Of a stretch of 64,000 bases of DNA, positions 51,194 through 60,361 are shown piece after piece. The notes beneath the pieces are model-generated. The model saw nothing but the letters and a program-made list of their open reading frames with translations, was not told the origin of the DNA and did not search any database. The DNA lies in the NCBI GenBank assembly GCA_903835685.1, contig CAILNX010000032.1, positions 1-64,000 on the forward strand, in the 5' to 3' direction. The position numbers and the translations under genes were made by a program. Source of the stretch: an uncultured delta proteobacterium. GTDB taxonomy: Bacteria > Desulfobacterota > Desulfovibrionia > Desulfovibrionales > Desulfovibrionaceae. The first letter of the stretch is position 1. Every line of letters begins with the position of its first letter.

Positions 51194-51997
51194 CTATTTA
51201 CACATCTTCTTCCTGGCAAAGGCGAGCATCTTGGCCGCCTGGTCGAATCCCGGCTGCAGGTTCAGCGCCCGGTTGGCCGCCTCCTCCACCTTGTCCCACT
51301 TGGCCCAGTCGATGTACAGCCGCCCGATGTTGAACCACAGGTACTCGTCGGCCGGGGCCAGCTCCAGGGCCTTCTTGTAGTACTGCTCGGCCATGGCGTA
51401 GTCCTGGAGCTTGCGCAGGGCGATGCCGATGCGGTTGTATAGGTGCATGGCGTTGGGGTCTCGGGACAGGGCGTCCTGGAGATAGCCAAAGGCGTCCCGG
51501 AACTGCCCGGCCTGGATGAGCCGGTCCGCGATGTCCGCCACCAGGTTGGTGTCGCCCTTGGCCGCAGCCAGGAGCTTGTCGAAAATCTCCCGGGCCTTGT
51601 CGATCTCCTTGGCCTCGATGTGCGCCTGGGCCCTGAGCATGGCCGCATCGTGCTTGCCGGCCATGTCGTCGGCCTGGAGCTTGATCTCGTCGTTCATGCC
51701 CCGCTGGACCTCGCCGAAGACCTCCTTCAAGGTCATGGCCAGGTCCCGCTCCTTGCCCGGGGTGTAGGGCACCATGAGCGGGTAGTATTGGCAGAAGAGC
51801 TTGTTGGCCGCCAGATGCTCCAGGCCCAACTGGATGAGCTTCTCGAACTCGGCCCGCTCGGCCTTCATCAGGGGATTCTTGCACACGGTCACCACGGCCT
51901 CGTACAGGGCCTGGGTGGCGGGCAGAATTTTGTCCTGCTTGAGGTAGGTGTTCAACCCGGCCAGCATCTTTCTGGCCTTGATCAGGTCCTGGGTCAT
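51194..51997 (-). CDS. TPR-repeat protein
   Basis: This 267-residue soluble protein has TPR-type repeats in the C-terminal half (about 125-265), for example FGYLQDALSRDPNAMHLYNR, YAMAEQYYKKALELAPADEY and DKVEEAANRALNLQPG. The N-terminal part (MTQDLIKARKMLAGLNTYLK) is helical. The ATG at 51997 follows GGGGAGA and is 20 bases after carA. It may be a scaffold; no specific partner is evident. It is the last gene of the six-gene minus-strand operon. Confidence 0.8.
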   Translation of the reverse strand: MTQDLIKARKMLAGLNTYLKQDKILPATQALYEAVVTVCKNPLMKAERAEFEKLIQLGLEHLAANKLFCQYYPLMVPYTPGKERDLAMTLKEVFGEVQRGMNDEIKLQADDMAGKHDAAMLRAQAHIEAKEIDKAREIFDKLLAAAKGDTNLVADIADRLIQAGQFRDAFGYLQDALSRDPNAMHLYNRIGIALRKLQDYAMAEQYYKKALELAPADEYLWFNIGRLYIDWAKWDKVEEAANRALNLQPGFDQAAKMLAFARKKMCK

Positions 51998-52017
51998 GGC
52001 GTCTCCCCGTGTTGGTG

Positions 52018-53142
52018 CTATTTCCCGGTCCGTTCTCGGACCATGTCCCGGAAGCGTCCGAAGAAGTAACGGGAATCGTGCGGCCCGGGCGCGGCCTCGG
52101 GATGGTACTGGATGGCGATGACCGGCTTGGTCCTGTGGGCAAAGCCCTCCAGGGTCTGGTCGTTCAAGTTCACATGGGTGGGGACCACGTCCGGGCAGCA
52201 ACTCAAATCCACGCAGAACCCGTGGTTCTGGGAGGAAATCTCGATCTTGCCCGTGGTCAGGTCCTTGACCGGGTGGTTGCAGCCGTGGTGCCCGAAGGGC
52301 AGCTTGAAGGTGGTCCCGCCCAGGGCCAGGCCCAGGAGCTGGTGGCCCAGGCAGATGCCCGCCACCGGATGGGTCTCCACCAGGGATTTGAAGGTGTCCA
52401 CGGCCTCGGTCAGGGCGGCCGGGTCGCCGGGTCCGTTGGAGATGAACACCGCGTCGGCATTCAAGGCGCGCACCTGCTCGGCCGTGGTGGACCAGGGCAC
52501 GGTGAGCACGTCAAAGCCCAGCTCGGTGAGCAGGCGCAGGATGTTCCATTTGACCCCGAAATCAAAGACCACCACCCGGGGACCCCTGTCCCGCCAAGCG
52601 TAGCCGTCCTTGACGCTCACCGTGCGCGGCCCGGTGGAGGTCCAGGCGTAGGGCTCCAGCGTGCCCACCTTGTCGCCCAGGCTCAAGCCCTCCATCTCGG
52701 GAATGGCCTTGGCCCGGGCGGACAGCTTGGCCGGGTCCAACTCCTGGGTGGAGATGAGCCCGCGCATGGCCCCTTTGAGGCGCAGGTGGGTGGTCAAGGC
52801 CCGGGTGTCGATGCCCTCGATGCCCAGCACCCCGCTCGCGCGCAGGTATTCGGGCAGGGACATGGTGGAGCGCCAGTTCGAGGGCTTCTTGCAGCACTCC
52901 TTGACGATGAATCCGTCCAAATACAGGCGCTTGGACTCCACGTCCTGAGGATTGACCCCGTAGTTGCCGATGAGCGGGTAGGTCATGCACACCATCTGCC
53001 CGGCATAGGAGGGATCGGTGAGAATCTCCTGGTAGCCGGTCATGCCGGTGTTGAAAATGACCTCTCCCTGGGTTTCCCCGGGGCCGGTAAAGGACGTCCC
53101 CCCGAACCAGGTTCCGTCTTCGAGGGCCAGAATGGCTTTCAT
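52018..53142 (-). CDS. carA: Carbamoyl phosphate synthase small subunit
   Basis: CarA is the glutaminase subunit that supplies ammonia to CarB for carbamoyl phosphate, used in arginine and pyrimidine synthesis. The 374-residue protein has the N-terminal CarA domain ([26 protein letters not shown]) and a class I glutamine amidotransferase domain: nucleophile in [13 protein letters not shown] (about residue 268), and His-Glu in [14 protein letters not shown]. Its start overlaps the kdsB stop by four bases. carB is not next to it. Confidence 0.96.
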   Translation of the reverse strand: MKAILALEDGTWFGGTSFTGPGETQGEVIFNTGMTGYQEILTDPSYAGQMVCMTYPLIGNYGVNPQDVESKRLYLDGFIVKECCKKPSNWRSTMSLPEYLRASGVLGIEGIDTRALTTHLRLKGAMRGLISTQELDPAKLSARAKAIPEMEGLSLGDKVGTLEPYAWTSTGPRTVSVKDGYAWRDRGPRVVVFDFGVKWNILRLLTELGFDVLTVPWSTTAEQVRALNADAVFISNGPGDPAALTEAVDTFKSLVETHPVAGICLGHQLLGLALGGTTFKLPFGHHGCNHPVKDLTTGKIEISSQNHGFCVDLSCCPDVVPTHVNLNDQTLEGFAHRTKPVIAIQYHPEAAPGPHDSRYFFGRFRDMVRERTGK

Positions 53143-53897
53143 GGGCGTTTACTCTCCATAAGCATCTTGGTGACCGTGTCGATGTCCTCGGGCCGGTCCA
53201 CGCCCTGGCTTTTCCTGGCGGTCAGGCTGACCCGCACCGGGATGCCGTTCTCCAGAAAGCGGAGCTGCTCCAACTCTTCCAGGGCCTCCAGCCTTCCTCG
53301 GGGCAGGGCCGCGAAGCGGCGCAGGGCCTCCAGGCGGAAGGCGTACAACCCGATATGCAGCAGGTAGTCCCGGTGCTCGGCGTCGCGGCCGAAGGGAATG
53401 CCCGCTCGGGAGAAATAAAGCGCGTTTCCGTCCTGGGCAAGGACCACCTTGACCCGATCCGGGCTTTTGGCCTGATCCGGGGGCATGGCCGTGGCCAGGG
53501 TGGCCACCCGGGTGGCCGGGCCTCGTTCCGGATCGGTGAACGGGGCCACCAGTTCCGAGAGCATGGCCGGTTCCAGGGCCGGTTCGTCGCCCTGGATGTT
53601 CACGATCACGTGCTCGTCCGAGGCCCCGAGAATTTCGGCCGCCTCCAGGACCCGGTCCGTACCGCTGGCGTGTTCGGCCGAGGTCATGACCACCGGGATG
53701 CCCAGACCCTCAGCTGCGTCGCGGATGCGGCCGTCGTCCGTGGCCAGGACCACCCGGGACAGTTCCGGGCACAGGCTGGCCCGCTCGAAGACATGGGCCA
53801 GCATGGGGCGGCCGAGGATCATGGCCAGGGGCTTTCCAGGGAACCTGCTGGAGGCGAAGCGGGCCGGAATGATGCCCAGCATGGGCGGTCTGGTCAT
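53139..53897 (-). CDS. kdsB: CMP-Kdo synthetase
   Basis: KdsB activates Kdo with CTP for lipopolysaccharide assembly. The 252-residue protein has the nucleotide-binding [17 protein letters not shown] start, TDRVLEAA, and [10 protein letters not shown] with metal-binding Asp. Its start overlaps the waaA stop by four bases, so they are translationally coupled. The context waaA-kdsB supports the assignment. Confidence 0.95.
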   Translation of the reverse strand: MTRPPMLGIIPARFASSRFPGKPLAMILGRPMLAHVFERASLCPELSRVVLATDDGRIRDAAEGLGIPVVMTSAEHASGTDRVLEAAEILGASDEHVIVNIQGDEPALEPAMLSELVAPFTDPERGPATRVATLATAMPPDQAKSPDRVKVVLAQDGNALYFSRAGIPFGRDAEHRDYLLHIGLYAFRLEALRRFAALPRGRLEALEELEQLRFLENGIPVRVSLTARKSQGVDRPEDIDTVTKMLMESKRP

Positions 53898-55228
53898 GGA
53901 TGTCCCCCGGGCCTTGCCGGCCTATACTCTGCTTTGAGGCGTTCGGCAATACAGCGGCAGGCCCCCAGCGCGCCGCCCCGCAAAGGCGCGAAATAGGCCT
54001 CGGCTCGGGCCTGGACCGCCTCCTTGGGCTCGGGCCGGTCCAGGTGCTCCAGCAGGCAGGCCGCAGCCTGGCCAGCGGTCTCCACCTGAGCGATGAGGCC
54101 CTTCTCGGCCACGCCCCGGCCCACCCAGGCGAAATTCTTCCAGTGCGGACCCAGGACCGGGACGAGCCCGCATTCCAGGGCCTCCAGGAAATTCTGCCCG
54201 CCTAAGGGAGCCAGGGACCCGCCCACAAAGGCGGCCCGGGCCAGGCACAGGGCCGGGGTCATCTCCCCGAACACGTCCCACAGGATCACCGTGCCCGGGG
54301 CCACGGCCTGCCGGGTGCGGGACCGTTCGGCCCAGGCCGGGGCAAGGCCCGGGAGTCTGGCCCGCCAGGCCGTCAGGCGGTGCATGTGCCGGGGGAACAC
54401 CCCGATGACCGTCTCGGGACGGGCCGCGCGCACGGCCGCGATCATGTCCGCGACCTGGTCCTCCTCCTCCTCGCGCACCGAGGCCAGGACCAGGAAGGGG
54501 ACCTCCTCGGGGAGCAGGGCGGCCAGGGGATTCTCCTCCCGGGCCAGGGACCGGGCGGACTGGATGCGGTCGAATTTGATGTTGGGCGCGGCCTGCACCC
54601 GCTCCGGCCCGAAGAGCACCCCGAAGCGGGCCGCGTCCGAGGCGGAGATGGCCTGCACGAAGGCCGGGGCCAGGCCCTGCCAGAGCCTTGGCCAGAGCAG
54701 GTAGCGGGCCAGACTGCGGGTGGTCATGCGGCCGTTCAGGATCAGGGCCGGAATCTTGGCCTGGGCCAAGGCCGAGAGTAGGCCGGGCCACAACTCGGCC
54801 TCCACCAGGGCCATGACCTTGGGGGCCACGCAGGCCACGGCCCGGGCCATGATCCGGGGCCGGTCCAGGGGAAAGAAGGCGGTCTTCACCCCGATGCGCC
54901 AGTCGGACAGGGTCTCGTTGCGCAGGGCCCGGTTCAGGATGTCCAGGCCCTGGCGGGTGCCCGAAGTGGCCAGCACCGATAAGGGGGGGGCCAGGCTCTC
55001 GTCCTGGTCGAACAGGGCCGGACCCAGGCGCTTCAAGATTTCCACGGCCAGATGGGCCTCGCCGGCCGAGGCGGCCTGAATCCACAAATCGGCCCGGGGC
55101 AGGGGGTCGCGCAGGGTGCGCGCGGCCCAGCCGTCGGCCAGGCGGGGATTGCGGCGGAGCAGGGGCAGGGCCAGGCCGAAGCCCAGGTCGTAGGCCCGGG
55201 CGGCCAGGTTCACCAGGTCCAGGGGCAC
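53894..55228 (-). CDS. waaA: Kdo transferase
   Basis: WaaA (KdtA) attaches Kdo to lipid A precursors at the inner membrane. The 444-residue protein has a hydrophobic N-terminal segment, the GT30 acceptor domain with [14 protein letters not shown] (about residue 52) and [12 protein letters not shown], and the GT-B donor domain with [10 protein letters not shown] and [19 protein letters not shown]. Gene order ddl-waaA-kdsB is tight: four bases separate it from ddl and four overlap kdsB. Confidence 0.94.
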   Translation of the reverse strand: MPLDLVNLAARAYDLGFGLALPLLRRNPRLADGWAARTLRDPLPRADLWIQAASAGEAHLAVEILKRLGPALFDQDESLAPPLSVLATSGTRQGLDILNRALRNETLSDWRIGVKTAFFPLDRPRIMARAVACVAPKVMALVEAELWPGLLSALAQAKIPALILNGRMTTRSLARYLLWPRLWQGLAPAFVQAISASDAARFGVLFGPERVQAAPNIKFDRIQSARSLAREENPLAALLPEEVPFLVLASVREEEEDQVADMIAAVRAARPETVIGVFPRHMHRLTAWRARLPGLAPAWAERSRTRQAVAPGTVILWDVFGEMTPALCLARAAFVGGSLAPLGGQNFLEALECGLVPVLGPHWKNFAWVGRGVAEKGLIAQVETAGQAAACLLEHLDRPEPKEAVQARAEAYFAPLRGGALGACRCIAERLKAEYRPARPGGHP

Positions 55229-55231
55229 GGG

Positions 55232-56146
55232 CTATTCCCCCCCCGGGACGGCCAGCCCGAGTTCGATCAGCCGGGCCACCAGGGCCTCGAAATTCAGGCC
55301 CACCCGGGCGGCGGACTGGGGCAGGAGGCTGGTGGCGGTCATGCCCGGCAGGGTGTTCACCTCCAGGAGCCAGGGCTCCCCCTGGTGCATGATGAAATCC
55401 GCCCGGCTGTAGCCGCGCAGGCCCAAGGCCTTATGGGCGGCCACGGCCAACTCCTGGATGCGTCGGGTCTGGTCCTCGGGGATGGGGGCCGGGCAGATCT
55501 CCTCGGCCCCTTGGGGGGTGTACTTGGCCGCGTAGTCGAAAAAGGCCGCCCCGGCTGCCGGGCGGATGAGGATCAGCGGCAGGGGCTCCCCGTCCAGGAC
55601 CCCGCAGGTCACTTCCTCACCCGGGATGAGTTCCTCGACCAGGGCCTCCTCGCCAAGGGCGAACACCGCGGCGCAGGCCGGGCCGAAGTCCTCGATGCGC
55701 TCCACCTTGCCCGCGCCCAGGCTGGAGCCGCCCATGTTCGGCTTGACGAAGACCGGCAGGCGCAAGGCCTCGGGAAACACCGCCGGAACGTTCCGGGGGA
55801 TGAGTGCCCAGGCCGGGGTGGGAATCCCTGAGTCCGCGAACAGCACCTTGGAGGCGGCCTTGTGCAGGGCCAAAAACGACCCGGCCGGTCCGGCCCCCTG
55901 ATAGGGGCAGCCCACCCGGTCCAGCATGGCCTGGATCAGGCCGTCCTCGCCGGGCGAGCCGTGCAGGTTGATGAAGGCGAAGTCGCAGGCCCGCGCCCGG
56001 GCCGGGAGATCGGCAAAGGAGGTCAGGGGGTCCAGGAAATCCACCTCGTGGCCCAGGGCGGTCAGGGCCGAACGGATCTTTTCCCCTCCGGACAGGGAGA
56101 CCTCACGCTCGCTCGACCAGCCGCCCGCAATCAAAAGTACTCGCAT
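55232..56146 (-). CDS. ddl: D-alanine--D-alanine ligase
   Basis: Ddl makes the D-Ala-D-Ala dipeptide for peptidoglycan. The 304-residue ATP-grasp enzyme shows LLIAGGWSSEREVSLSGG at the start, PVFVKPNMGGSSLGAGKV for the phosphate loop, ELIPGEEVTCGVL and WLLEVNTLPGMT with the Mg ligands. ATG 56146 follows AAGGAG and lies inside the 3' end of the HD gene, overlapping it by 44 bases. Ddl and waaA are adjacent, linking wall and LPS synthesis. Confidence 0.95.
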   Translation of the reverse strand: MRVLLIAGGWSSEREVSLSGGEKIRSALTALGHEVDFLDPLTSFADLPARARACDFAFINLHGSPGEDGLIQAMLDRVGCPYQGAGPAGSFLALHKAASKVLFADSGIPTPAWALIPRNVPAVFPEALRLPVFVKPNMGGSSLGAGKVERIEDFGPACAAVFALGEEALVEELIPGEEVTCGVLDGEPLPLILIRPAAGAAFFDYAAKYTPQGAEEICPAPIPEDQTRRIQELAVAAHKALGLRGYSRADFIMHQGEPWLLEVNTLPGMTATSLLPQSAARVGLNFEALVARLIELGLAVPGGE

Positions 56147-56789
56147 GCAACTCCTTCTCCAGGAGACGGCCGAAGAGCCGCTCCAGTTCCCGGGCCTGAG
56201 CGTGGGCCAGGCCGATGCGTTTGCGGAGGTCCTCGGTCTTGCCGTAGCGGTCCAGCAGGTCCTTGAAGCGGCGCTCCAGGGAGACCAGGTCGTTGTGCTG
56301 CACCCGCTTGTCCCCGTAGATCACGGCCAGGGGCAGGAAATATTTGCGGATGTCCACCTCGTACGGCCAGTACACGTGGTGCAGGACGCCCTGGGCCAGG
56401 GCCGGGTTTTTCGTCAGGGACACGGCCCAGGAGGCCCCGAGCTGGGAATGGCTGCCCCCGTGCTCGATGGTGAAGGCCTTGGCCAGGTCGTGCAGCAGGG
56501 CCGAGGCCCGCACCGTGGGCACGGAAACGGAAAGTCCCGCCTCGCGCGCGCCCAGGGCCAGGAAGGTGGCCACCCGGGCCACCAGCAGGCTGTGGCCCCG
56601 GATGTGCTCGGGCATGTCGTAGCGGCCCCAATAGGCCAGACAGGTGGCGTCGTCAGGGATGTCCCAGTCCGGATGCTCGGGATCGCACGAACAGGGGGCC
56701 GGGGCGTTGGCGTACAGGGACAGGTTCGACAATTGGCCAGGGGCTGGGGTGCCGGGGACCTGGGTGGGGGTGGGTACGGTATTGTTCAT
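56103..56789 (-). CDS. HD-domain phosphohydrolase
   Basis: The 228-residue protein has an HD superfamily core: His in HIRGHSLLVARVA (about residue 65), His-Asp in SALLHDLAKAFTI, and a distal metal ligand in the LHHVYWPYEV region. These enzymes hydrolyse nucleotides or related phosphates; the substrate is unknown. A Pro-rich N-terminus of about 35 residues includes a CSCDPEHPDWD stretch. It overlaps ddl by 44 bases and opens the six-gene operon to the left. The start ATG at 56789 lacks a strong ribosome binding site. Confidence 0.78.
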   Translation of the reverse strand: MNNTVPTPTQVPGTPAPGQLSNLSLYANAPAPCSCDPEHPDWDIPDDATCLAYWGRYDMPEHIRGHSLLVARVATFLALGAREAGLSVSVPTVRASALLHDLAKAFTIEHGGSHSQLGASWAVSLTKNPALAQGVLHHVYWPYEVDIRKYFLPLAVIYGDKRVQHNDLVSLERRFKDLLDRYGKTEDLRKRIGLAHAQARELERLFGRLLEKELHASTFDCGRLVERA

Positions 56790-57113
56790 GGGTGCGTCCG
56801 TTCAAGGCCGCGCTCATGGGCCAGGAGCGGGCCGAACGCGAACTCTCTAGCAAGGGGCCGGGAAAAAAGCAAAGTGGCGGCCTCGGGGGCAGGGACCATA
56901 TGGCCCGGCCGATTTCCCGGGATTGTTCGGGTTTCCCCGGCAGCCGGGACCGAGGGGACCAGCCCATGAAAATTTTCTCTTGAATTTTTTGGGAGCCGAT
57001 TTTATGGAGGGGACAGGATCGAGAACGGGGTAATGACGAGCCCGTGGCAACGGCCGGTTGCCGAGGCGGCGGGTTGTCTGGTGGCAATCTTTTTCAGTCA
57101 GGAGGGTTGTGGT
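56790..57113. other. Intergenic region between HD gene and dsrC
   Basis: This divergent gap contains the dsrC promoter candidate at 56980-57008 and GC-rich sequence near the HD start. No small gene is convincing; the in-frame start at 57033 upstream of dsrC has no ribosome binding site. Promoters for the minus-strand operon are expected in the first half but I cannot identify one. Confidence 0.5.
56980..57008 (+). promoter_or_regulatory. Candidate promoter of dsrC
   Basis: TTGAAT (56980-56985) and TATGGA (57003-57008) are 17 bases apart in an AT-rich patch, giving an untranslated leader of about 100 bases before the dsrC ATG. Confidence 0.45.
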
Positions 57114-57431
57114 ATGGCTTTTGTCGAATACAAAGGCAAAAAGTTCGAGGTGGATGAGGACGGGTTCCTGCTCAAATACGAAGACTGGAACCAGGAGTGG
57201 GTCGAGTACGTCAAGGACAGCGAAGGCATCGCCGAACTCTCCGACGAACACAACAAGACCATTGAATTTCTGCGCGACTACTACGAGAAGAACGGCATCG
57301 CGCCCATGGTCCGCATCCTGTCCAAGGTCACGGGTTTCAAGCTGAAGCACATCTATGAACTGTTCCCCTCCGGACCCGGCAAGGGCGCCTGCAAGATGGC
57401 CGGCCTGCCCAAGCCCACCGGCTGCGTCTAG
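57114..57431 (+). CDS. dsrC: DsrC, sulfite reductase-associated sulfur carrier
   Basis: DsrC receives the sulfur released by DsrAB as a trisulfide between two cysteines and passes it to the membrane complex DsrMKJOP in dissimilatory sulfate reduction. The 105-residue protein carries both Cys93 (KGACKMAG) and the penultimate Cys104 (PTGCV), so it is a true DsrC and not a TusE homologue with one Cys. The start ATG has GGAGG eight bases upstream. It stands alone with its own candidate promoter and a perfect terminator, as is usual for this highly expressed gene. Confidence 0.97.
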   Translation: MAFVEYKGKKFEVDEDGFLLKYEDWNQEWVEYVKDSEGIAELSDEHNKTIEFLRDYYEKNGIAPMVRILSKVTGFKLKHIYELFPSGPGKGACKMAGLPKPTGCV

Positions 57432-57447
57432 ACCGGACTTGTCCAGC

Positions 57448-57483
57448 AAAAAAAAGCGGAGGCCCGGGCCTCCGCTTTTTTTT
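57448..57483. terminator. Perfect palindromic bidirectional terminator
   Basis: Bases 57448-57483 form a perfect palindrome: eight A, GCGGAGGCCC, its complement, then eight T. It ends dsrC on the plus strand and phoU on the minus strand. Confidence 0.95.
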
Positions 57484-57499
57484 GTGCTTTTTACAAGCC

Positions 57500-58165
57500 T
57501 TAGGCCTGGCAGCGGTGCTTGATCTCCTCGCCCTTGACGATGAAGATGACCGCCTCGGCCAGGTTGGTGCACAGGTCGGCCACCCGCTCGATGTGCTTGG
57601 CGGCCATGATGTGGTGCACCCCGCGCTCGGCGATGCGCGATTCGTCCAGCATGTCCGTGATGACCTTGCGCATGATCTTGTAGTGCAGGTCGTCGGCGGC
57701 CTGGTCCCGCACGCAGATGGAGGCGGCCAGTTGCACGTCGCCCTCCACAAAGGCCCGGATGGCGTCGGAGAGCATCTCCTGGGCGATGCGGGCCAGCTTG
57801 TCCATGTTGGGGTCGAGCGGCAGGGGCGGCCGGGTGCTCAAGAACACGGTGCGGTGGGCCAGGTTCACGGCCTCGTCCCCGATGCGCTCCATGTTCATGG
57901 TCATGCGCATGGAGCCCACGATGGCCCGCAGGTCCCCGGCCATGGGCTGGGTCAGGGCCAATAGCTCCAGGTTGAACTGGTCCAGTTGGTTCTCGATTTC
58001 GTTGATCTCCACGTCGCCGTGGATGACCGATTCGGCCAGGTCGCTGTCCAGGACCAGAAAGGCCTTGATGGCGTCGTTCAAGGCTTTCCGGGTCATGGCC
58101 GCCATGGTCAGAACCTGCTTTTTCAGTTCGTCCATGCGCTGGGTGATGTAGGCGCGCTGTTCCAT
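57500..58165 (-). CDS. phoU: PhoU phosphate signalling protein
   Basis: PhoU modulates the Pst transporter and the PhoR kinase. The 221-residue all-helical protein has two repeats with metal-binding patterns, EINEIENQLDQFNLEL and DLRAIVGSMRMTMNMERIGDEAVN in the first half, and HHIMAAKHIERVADLCTNLAE in the second. ATG 58165 follows GGAGAA; the much longer open frame continues into pstB and is rejected. It lies 20 bases after pstB. Confidence 0.94.
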   Translation of the reverse strand: MEQRAYITQRMDELKKQVLTMAAMTRKALNDAIKAFLVLDSDLAESVIHGDVEINEIENQLDQFNLELLALTQPMAGDLRAIVGSMRMTMNMERIGDEAVNLAHRTVFLSTRPPLPLDPNMDKLARIAQEMLSDAIRAFVEGDVQLAASICVRDQAADDLHYKIMRKVITDMLDESRIAERGVHHIMAAKHIERVADLCTNLAEAVIFIVKGEEIKHRCQA

Positions 58166-58185
58166 TGTGTTCTCCAGCGGGAAGT

Positions 58186-58941
58186 TTAACCGAAACGTCC
58201 GGTGATGTAATCCTCGGTGCGGCGTTCTTTGGGCTTGGTGAACAGGGTTTCGGTCTTGTCCACCTCGATGAGCTTGCCCATGTAGAAGAAGGCCGTGCGG
58301 TCCGAGACCCGGGCGGCTTGCTGCATGCTGTGGGTGACGATGACGATGGTCAGCTTTTTCTTGAGCTCGTGGATCAGATCCTCGATTTTCTGGGTGGCGA
58401 TGGGGTCCAGCGCCGAGGCCGGTTCGTCCATGAGCAGGACCTCGGGCTCCACGGCCAGGGCCCGGGCGATGCACAGGCGCTGCTGCTGGCCGCCGGAAAG
58501 TCCCAGGGCCGAGGAGTGCAGCCGGTCGCGCACCTCCTTCCACAGGGCCGCGTCCTTGAGGCTTTCCTCCACCCGGTTGGCGATGAATTCCTTGTCCTTG
58601 ATCCCGTTGACCCGGGGACCGTAGGCCACGTTCTCGAAAATGGTCTTGGGAAAGGGGTTGGGCTTCTGAAAGACCATGCCCACCCGGCGGCGCAGGGTGA
58701 CCACGTCCACATCCGCGGCGTAGATGTCTTCCTCGTCCAACAGAAGCTTTCCCTGGGCCTTGGTTCCGGGAATGAGGTCATTCATGCGGTTCAAACAGCG
58801 CAAATAGGTGCTCTTGCCGCATCCCGAGGGGCCGATCAGGGCTGTGACCTGGTTCTCGCCTATGTCCAGGCTGATGTCTTCCAGGGCCTTGAATTCCCCG
58901 TAATAGAAATCAAGCCCGATGGATTTCACTTTGATGTTCAT
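58186..58941 (-). CDS. pstB: Phosphate ABC transporter ATPase
   Basis: PstB powers high-affinity phosphate uptake through PstCA. The 251-residue ATPase has Walker [17 protein letters not shown] (about residue 36), the signature [16 protein letters not shown], Walker [17 protein letters not shown] and the switch His in [15 protein letters not shown] 58941 starts at the family-typical [11 protein letters not shown] 58953 is also in frame. The other pst genes are not here; upstream lies the AMIN-domain gene. Confidence 0.95.
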   Translation of the reverse strand: MNIKVKSIGLDFYYGEFKALEDISLDIGENQVTALIGPSGCGKSTYLRCLNRMNDLIPGTKAQGKLLLDEEDIYAADVDVVTLRRRVGMVFQKPNPFPKTIFENVAYGPRVNGIKDKEFIANRVEESLKDAALWKEVRDRLHSSALGLSGGQQQRLCIARALAVEPEVLLMDEPASALDPIATQKIEDLIHELKKKLTIVIVTHSMQQAARVSDRTAFFYMGKLIEVDKTETLFTKPKERRTEDYITGRFG

Positions 58942-59072
58942 GGGACCCCGCATTGATGATCGCTGAGGAGAGGCTTCCAGCCGCGTCGAAGTCCCGGTCT
59001 ATCCCGAACCGGTTACGAAAACACCGCCCAATTGTTACAAGTGGGTGACTTCTTGCCCGGAAACCAAGGGTT

Positions 59073-59930
59073 TCAGCGCGGAACACGTACGGTCAACCCT
59101 TCGGGACCATTGGAAAAAGAAGCCCTGATCGGGCTGGACTTGGCCTTCTCGTCAAAGACCAGAACCAGGCGCAAAAAGTCCGGGTGCTGGCCCACGACCA
59201 CGGCCCGGACAAAACTTTTGTCCACCTCCTGGGAGGGCTTCAAAGATTGGCTCCACTGGCCGTGCAGGTCGATGGCCAGTTTTTTGGGGTTGTCCAGGTT
59301 TATGGAGGTGTAGCGCTCGATCTTGCGGTCGGTGCGGATGAGGAGCACGAACTCGTCCCGGCCCGGGGTCAGGGTGAGGCCCAGCACGCGGCCGGGGCTG
59401 GGCTGGACCACTGGCTTGGCCGGGGTTTTGGCTGCCGGGACTGACTGGGCCGGGGGCTGGGCCGGAGGCTTGACCGGGGTCTTGGCTGGAGTCGGGGCAG
59501 GCTCGGCGCGGGTGGCGTTGGACCTGTTTGCGCTGGCCTGGGCGGGCGTGGTCCGGTTGGCGGCCGCCGGGACCTGGGCCGTGGCATTGGCCAGGTCGGG
59601 CCTGGCGGCCAGGCGGGCCGCGACCATGGTGGCGTTGGGCGAAATATTGGCCGCAGTGTTGGCTGAAGTGTTGGCCGAAGGGATGGCCCGGCCCTCGCCG
59701 GGCAGGCGCAACTGGCTGGGTCGGGTCTGTTCCGGGGACGGGGCGTCGGGCGCGAGCCTTACGGGCGCGGTCTCCTGGAACGTGGACGGGGTCCGGGGGC
59801 CTTCGGGCCCAGGGGCCGGTCGCCCGGGAAAAGCCCAGAAGGCCAGGGCAAAGGACAGGGCCGAGGCCGTGAGCAGAAGGACCACGGCGCGCAGGTTGAG
59901 CCTGGCCGGAGGCTGCTGGAATCGGGGCAT
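59073..59930 (-). CDS. AMIN-domain envelope protein
   Basis: The 285-residue protein has one N-terminal transmembrane segment (about 13-33), then a low-complexity Pro/Ala/Thr/Asn linker (about 40-175) and a C-terminal AMIN-like domain (about 180-285) with EFVLLIRTDRKIERYTSINL and KKLAIDLHGQW. AMIN domains bind peptidoglycan or secretin partners in the periplasm. The start ATG is at 59930. An 80-codon gene ends 11 bases upstream, so both may be cotranscribed. The linker is unusually repetitive (PSANTSANTAANISPNA). Confidence 0.7.
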   Translation of the reverse strand: MPRFQQPPARLNLRAVVLLLTASALSFALAFWAFPGRPAPGPEGPRTPSTFQETAPVRLAPDAPSPEQTRPSQLRLPGEGRAIPSANTSANTAANISPNATMVAARLAARPDLANATAQVPAAANRTTPAQASANRSNATRAEPAPTPAKTPVKPPAQPPAQSVPAAKTPAKPVVQPSPGRVLGLTLTPGRDEFVLLIRTDRKIERYTSINLDNPKKLAIDLHGQWSQSLKPSQEVDKSFVRAVVVGQHPDFLRLVLVFDEKAKSSPIRASFSNGPEGLTVRVPR

Positions 59931-59941
59931 GAGGAGGTGAC

Positions 59942-60184
59942 CTAGCCTGTGTCGCGCAGGATTCTGCCCGTGTTCCGGGTCATGGCTTCCACGCTTTCGA
60001 TGAAATCAGCCTTGGAGCCGAGCATTTCCCGGTTGAACTTGTAGTAGTTCAGGCGCAGGCGCAGGAGATCCCCGGTCACCGTGGTGTCGTTCTCGATGAC
60101 CAGGCTGATCATGTCCCACATCTGGGCCTGCGTCGTGCGCGGGGTGGGCATGGCTGCGGCCATTTTTTCAGCGATTCTGCCCAT
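59942..60184 (-). CDS. Small conserved-looking protein of unknown function
   Basis: The 80-residue protein is not recognised. It is soluble and helical (TQAQMWDMISLVIENDTTVTG, RLRLNYYKFNREMLGSKADF). Start ATG 60184 has CAAGGAT upstream. It lies 11 bases before the AMIN-domain gene, suggesting a shared transcript and possibly an envelope role. A TTGACA on the minus strand near 60260 has no matching -10. Confidence 0.6.
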   Translation of the reverse strand: MGRIAEKMAAAMPTPRTTQAQMWDMISLVIENDTTVTGDLLRLRLNYYKFNREMLGSKADFIESVEAMTRNTGRILRDTG

Positions 60185-60361
60185 GCTTGATCCTTGAGGG
60201 GGATGGAATGCGGCCCCCTGCCTCTCTCATTCTCCCCTTGGCCCTAAACCCGTCCACTGTCAATCCCGGCCGGGCTGGAACGCAACTTGCTTCGATCCAG
60301 CCGATGCGGTCGATTTGGCCGGAAATGACCGGTCTTGATTCCTGATGTTCCTGGAGCGCGC

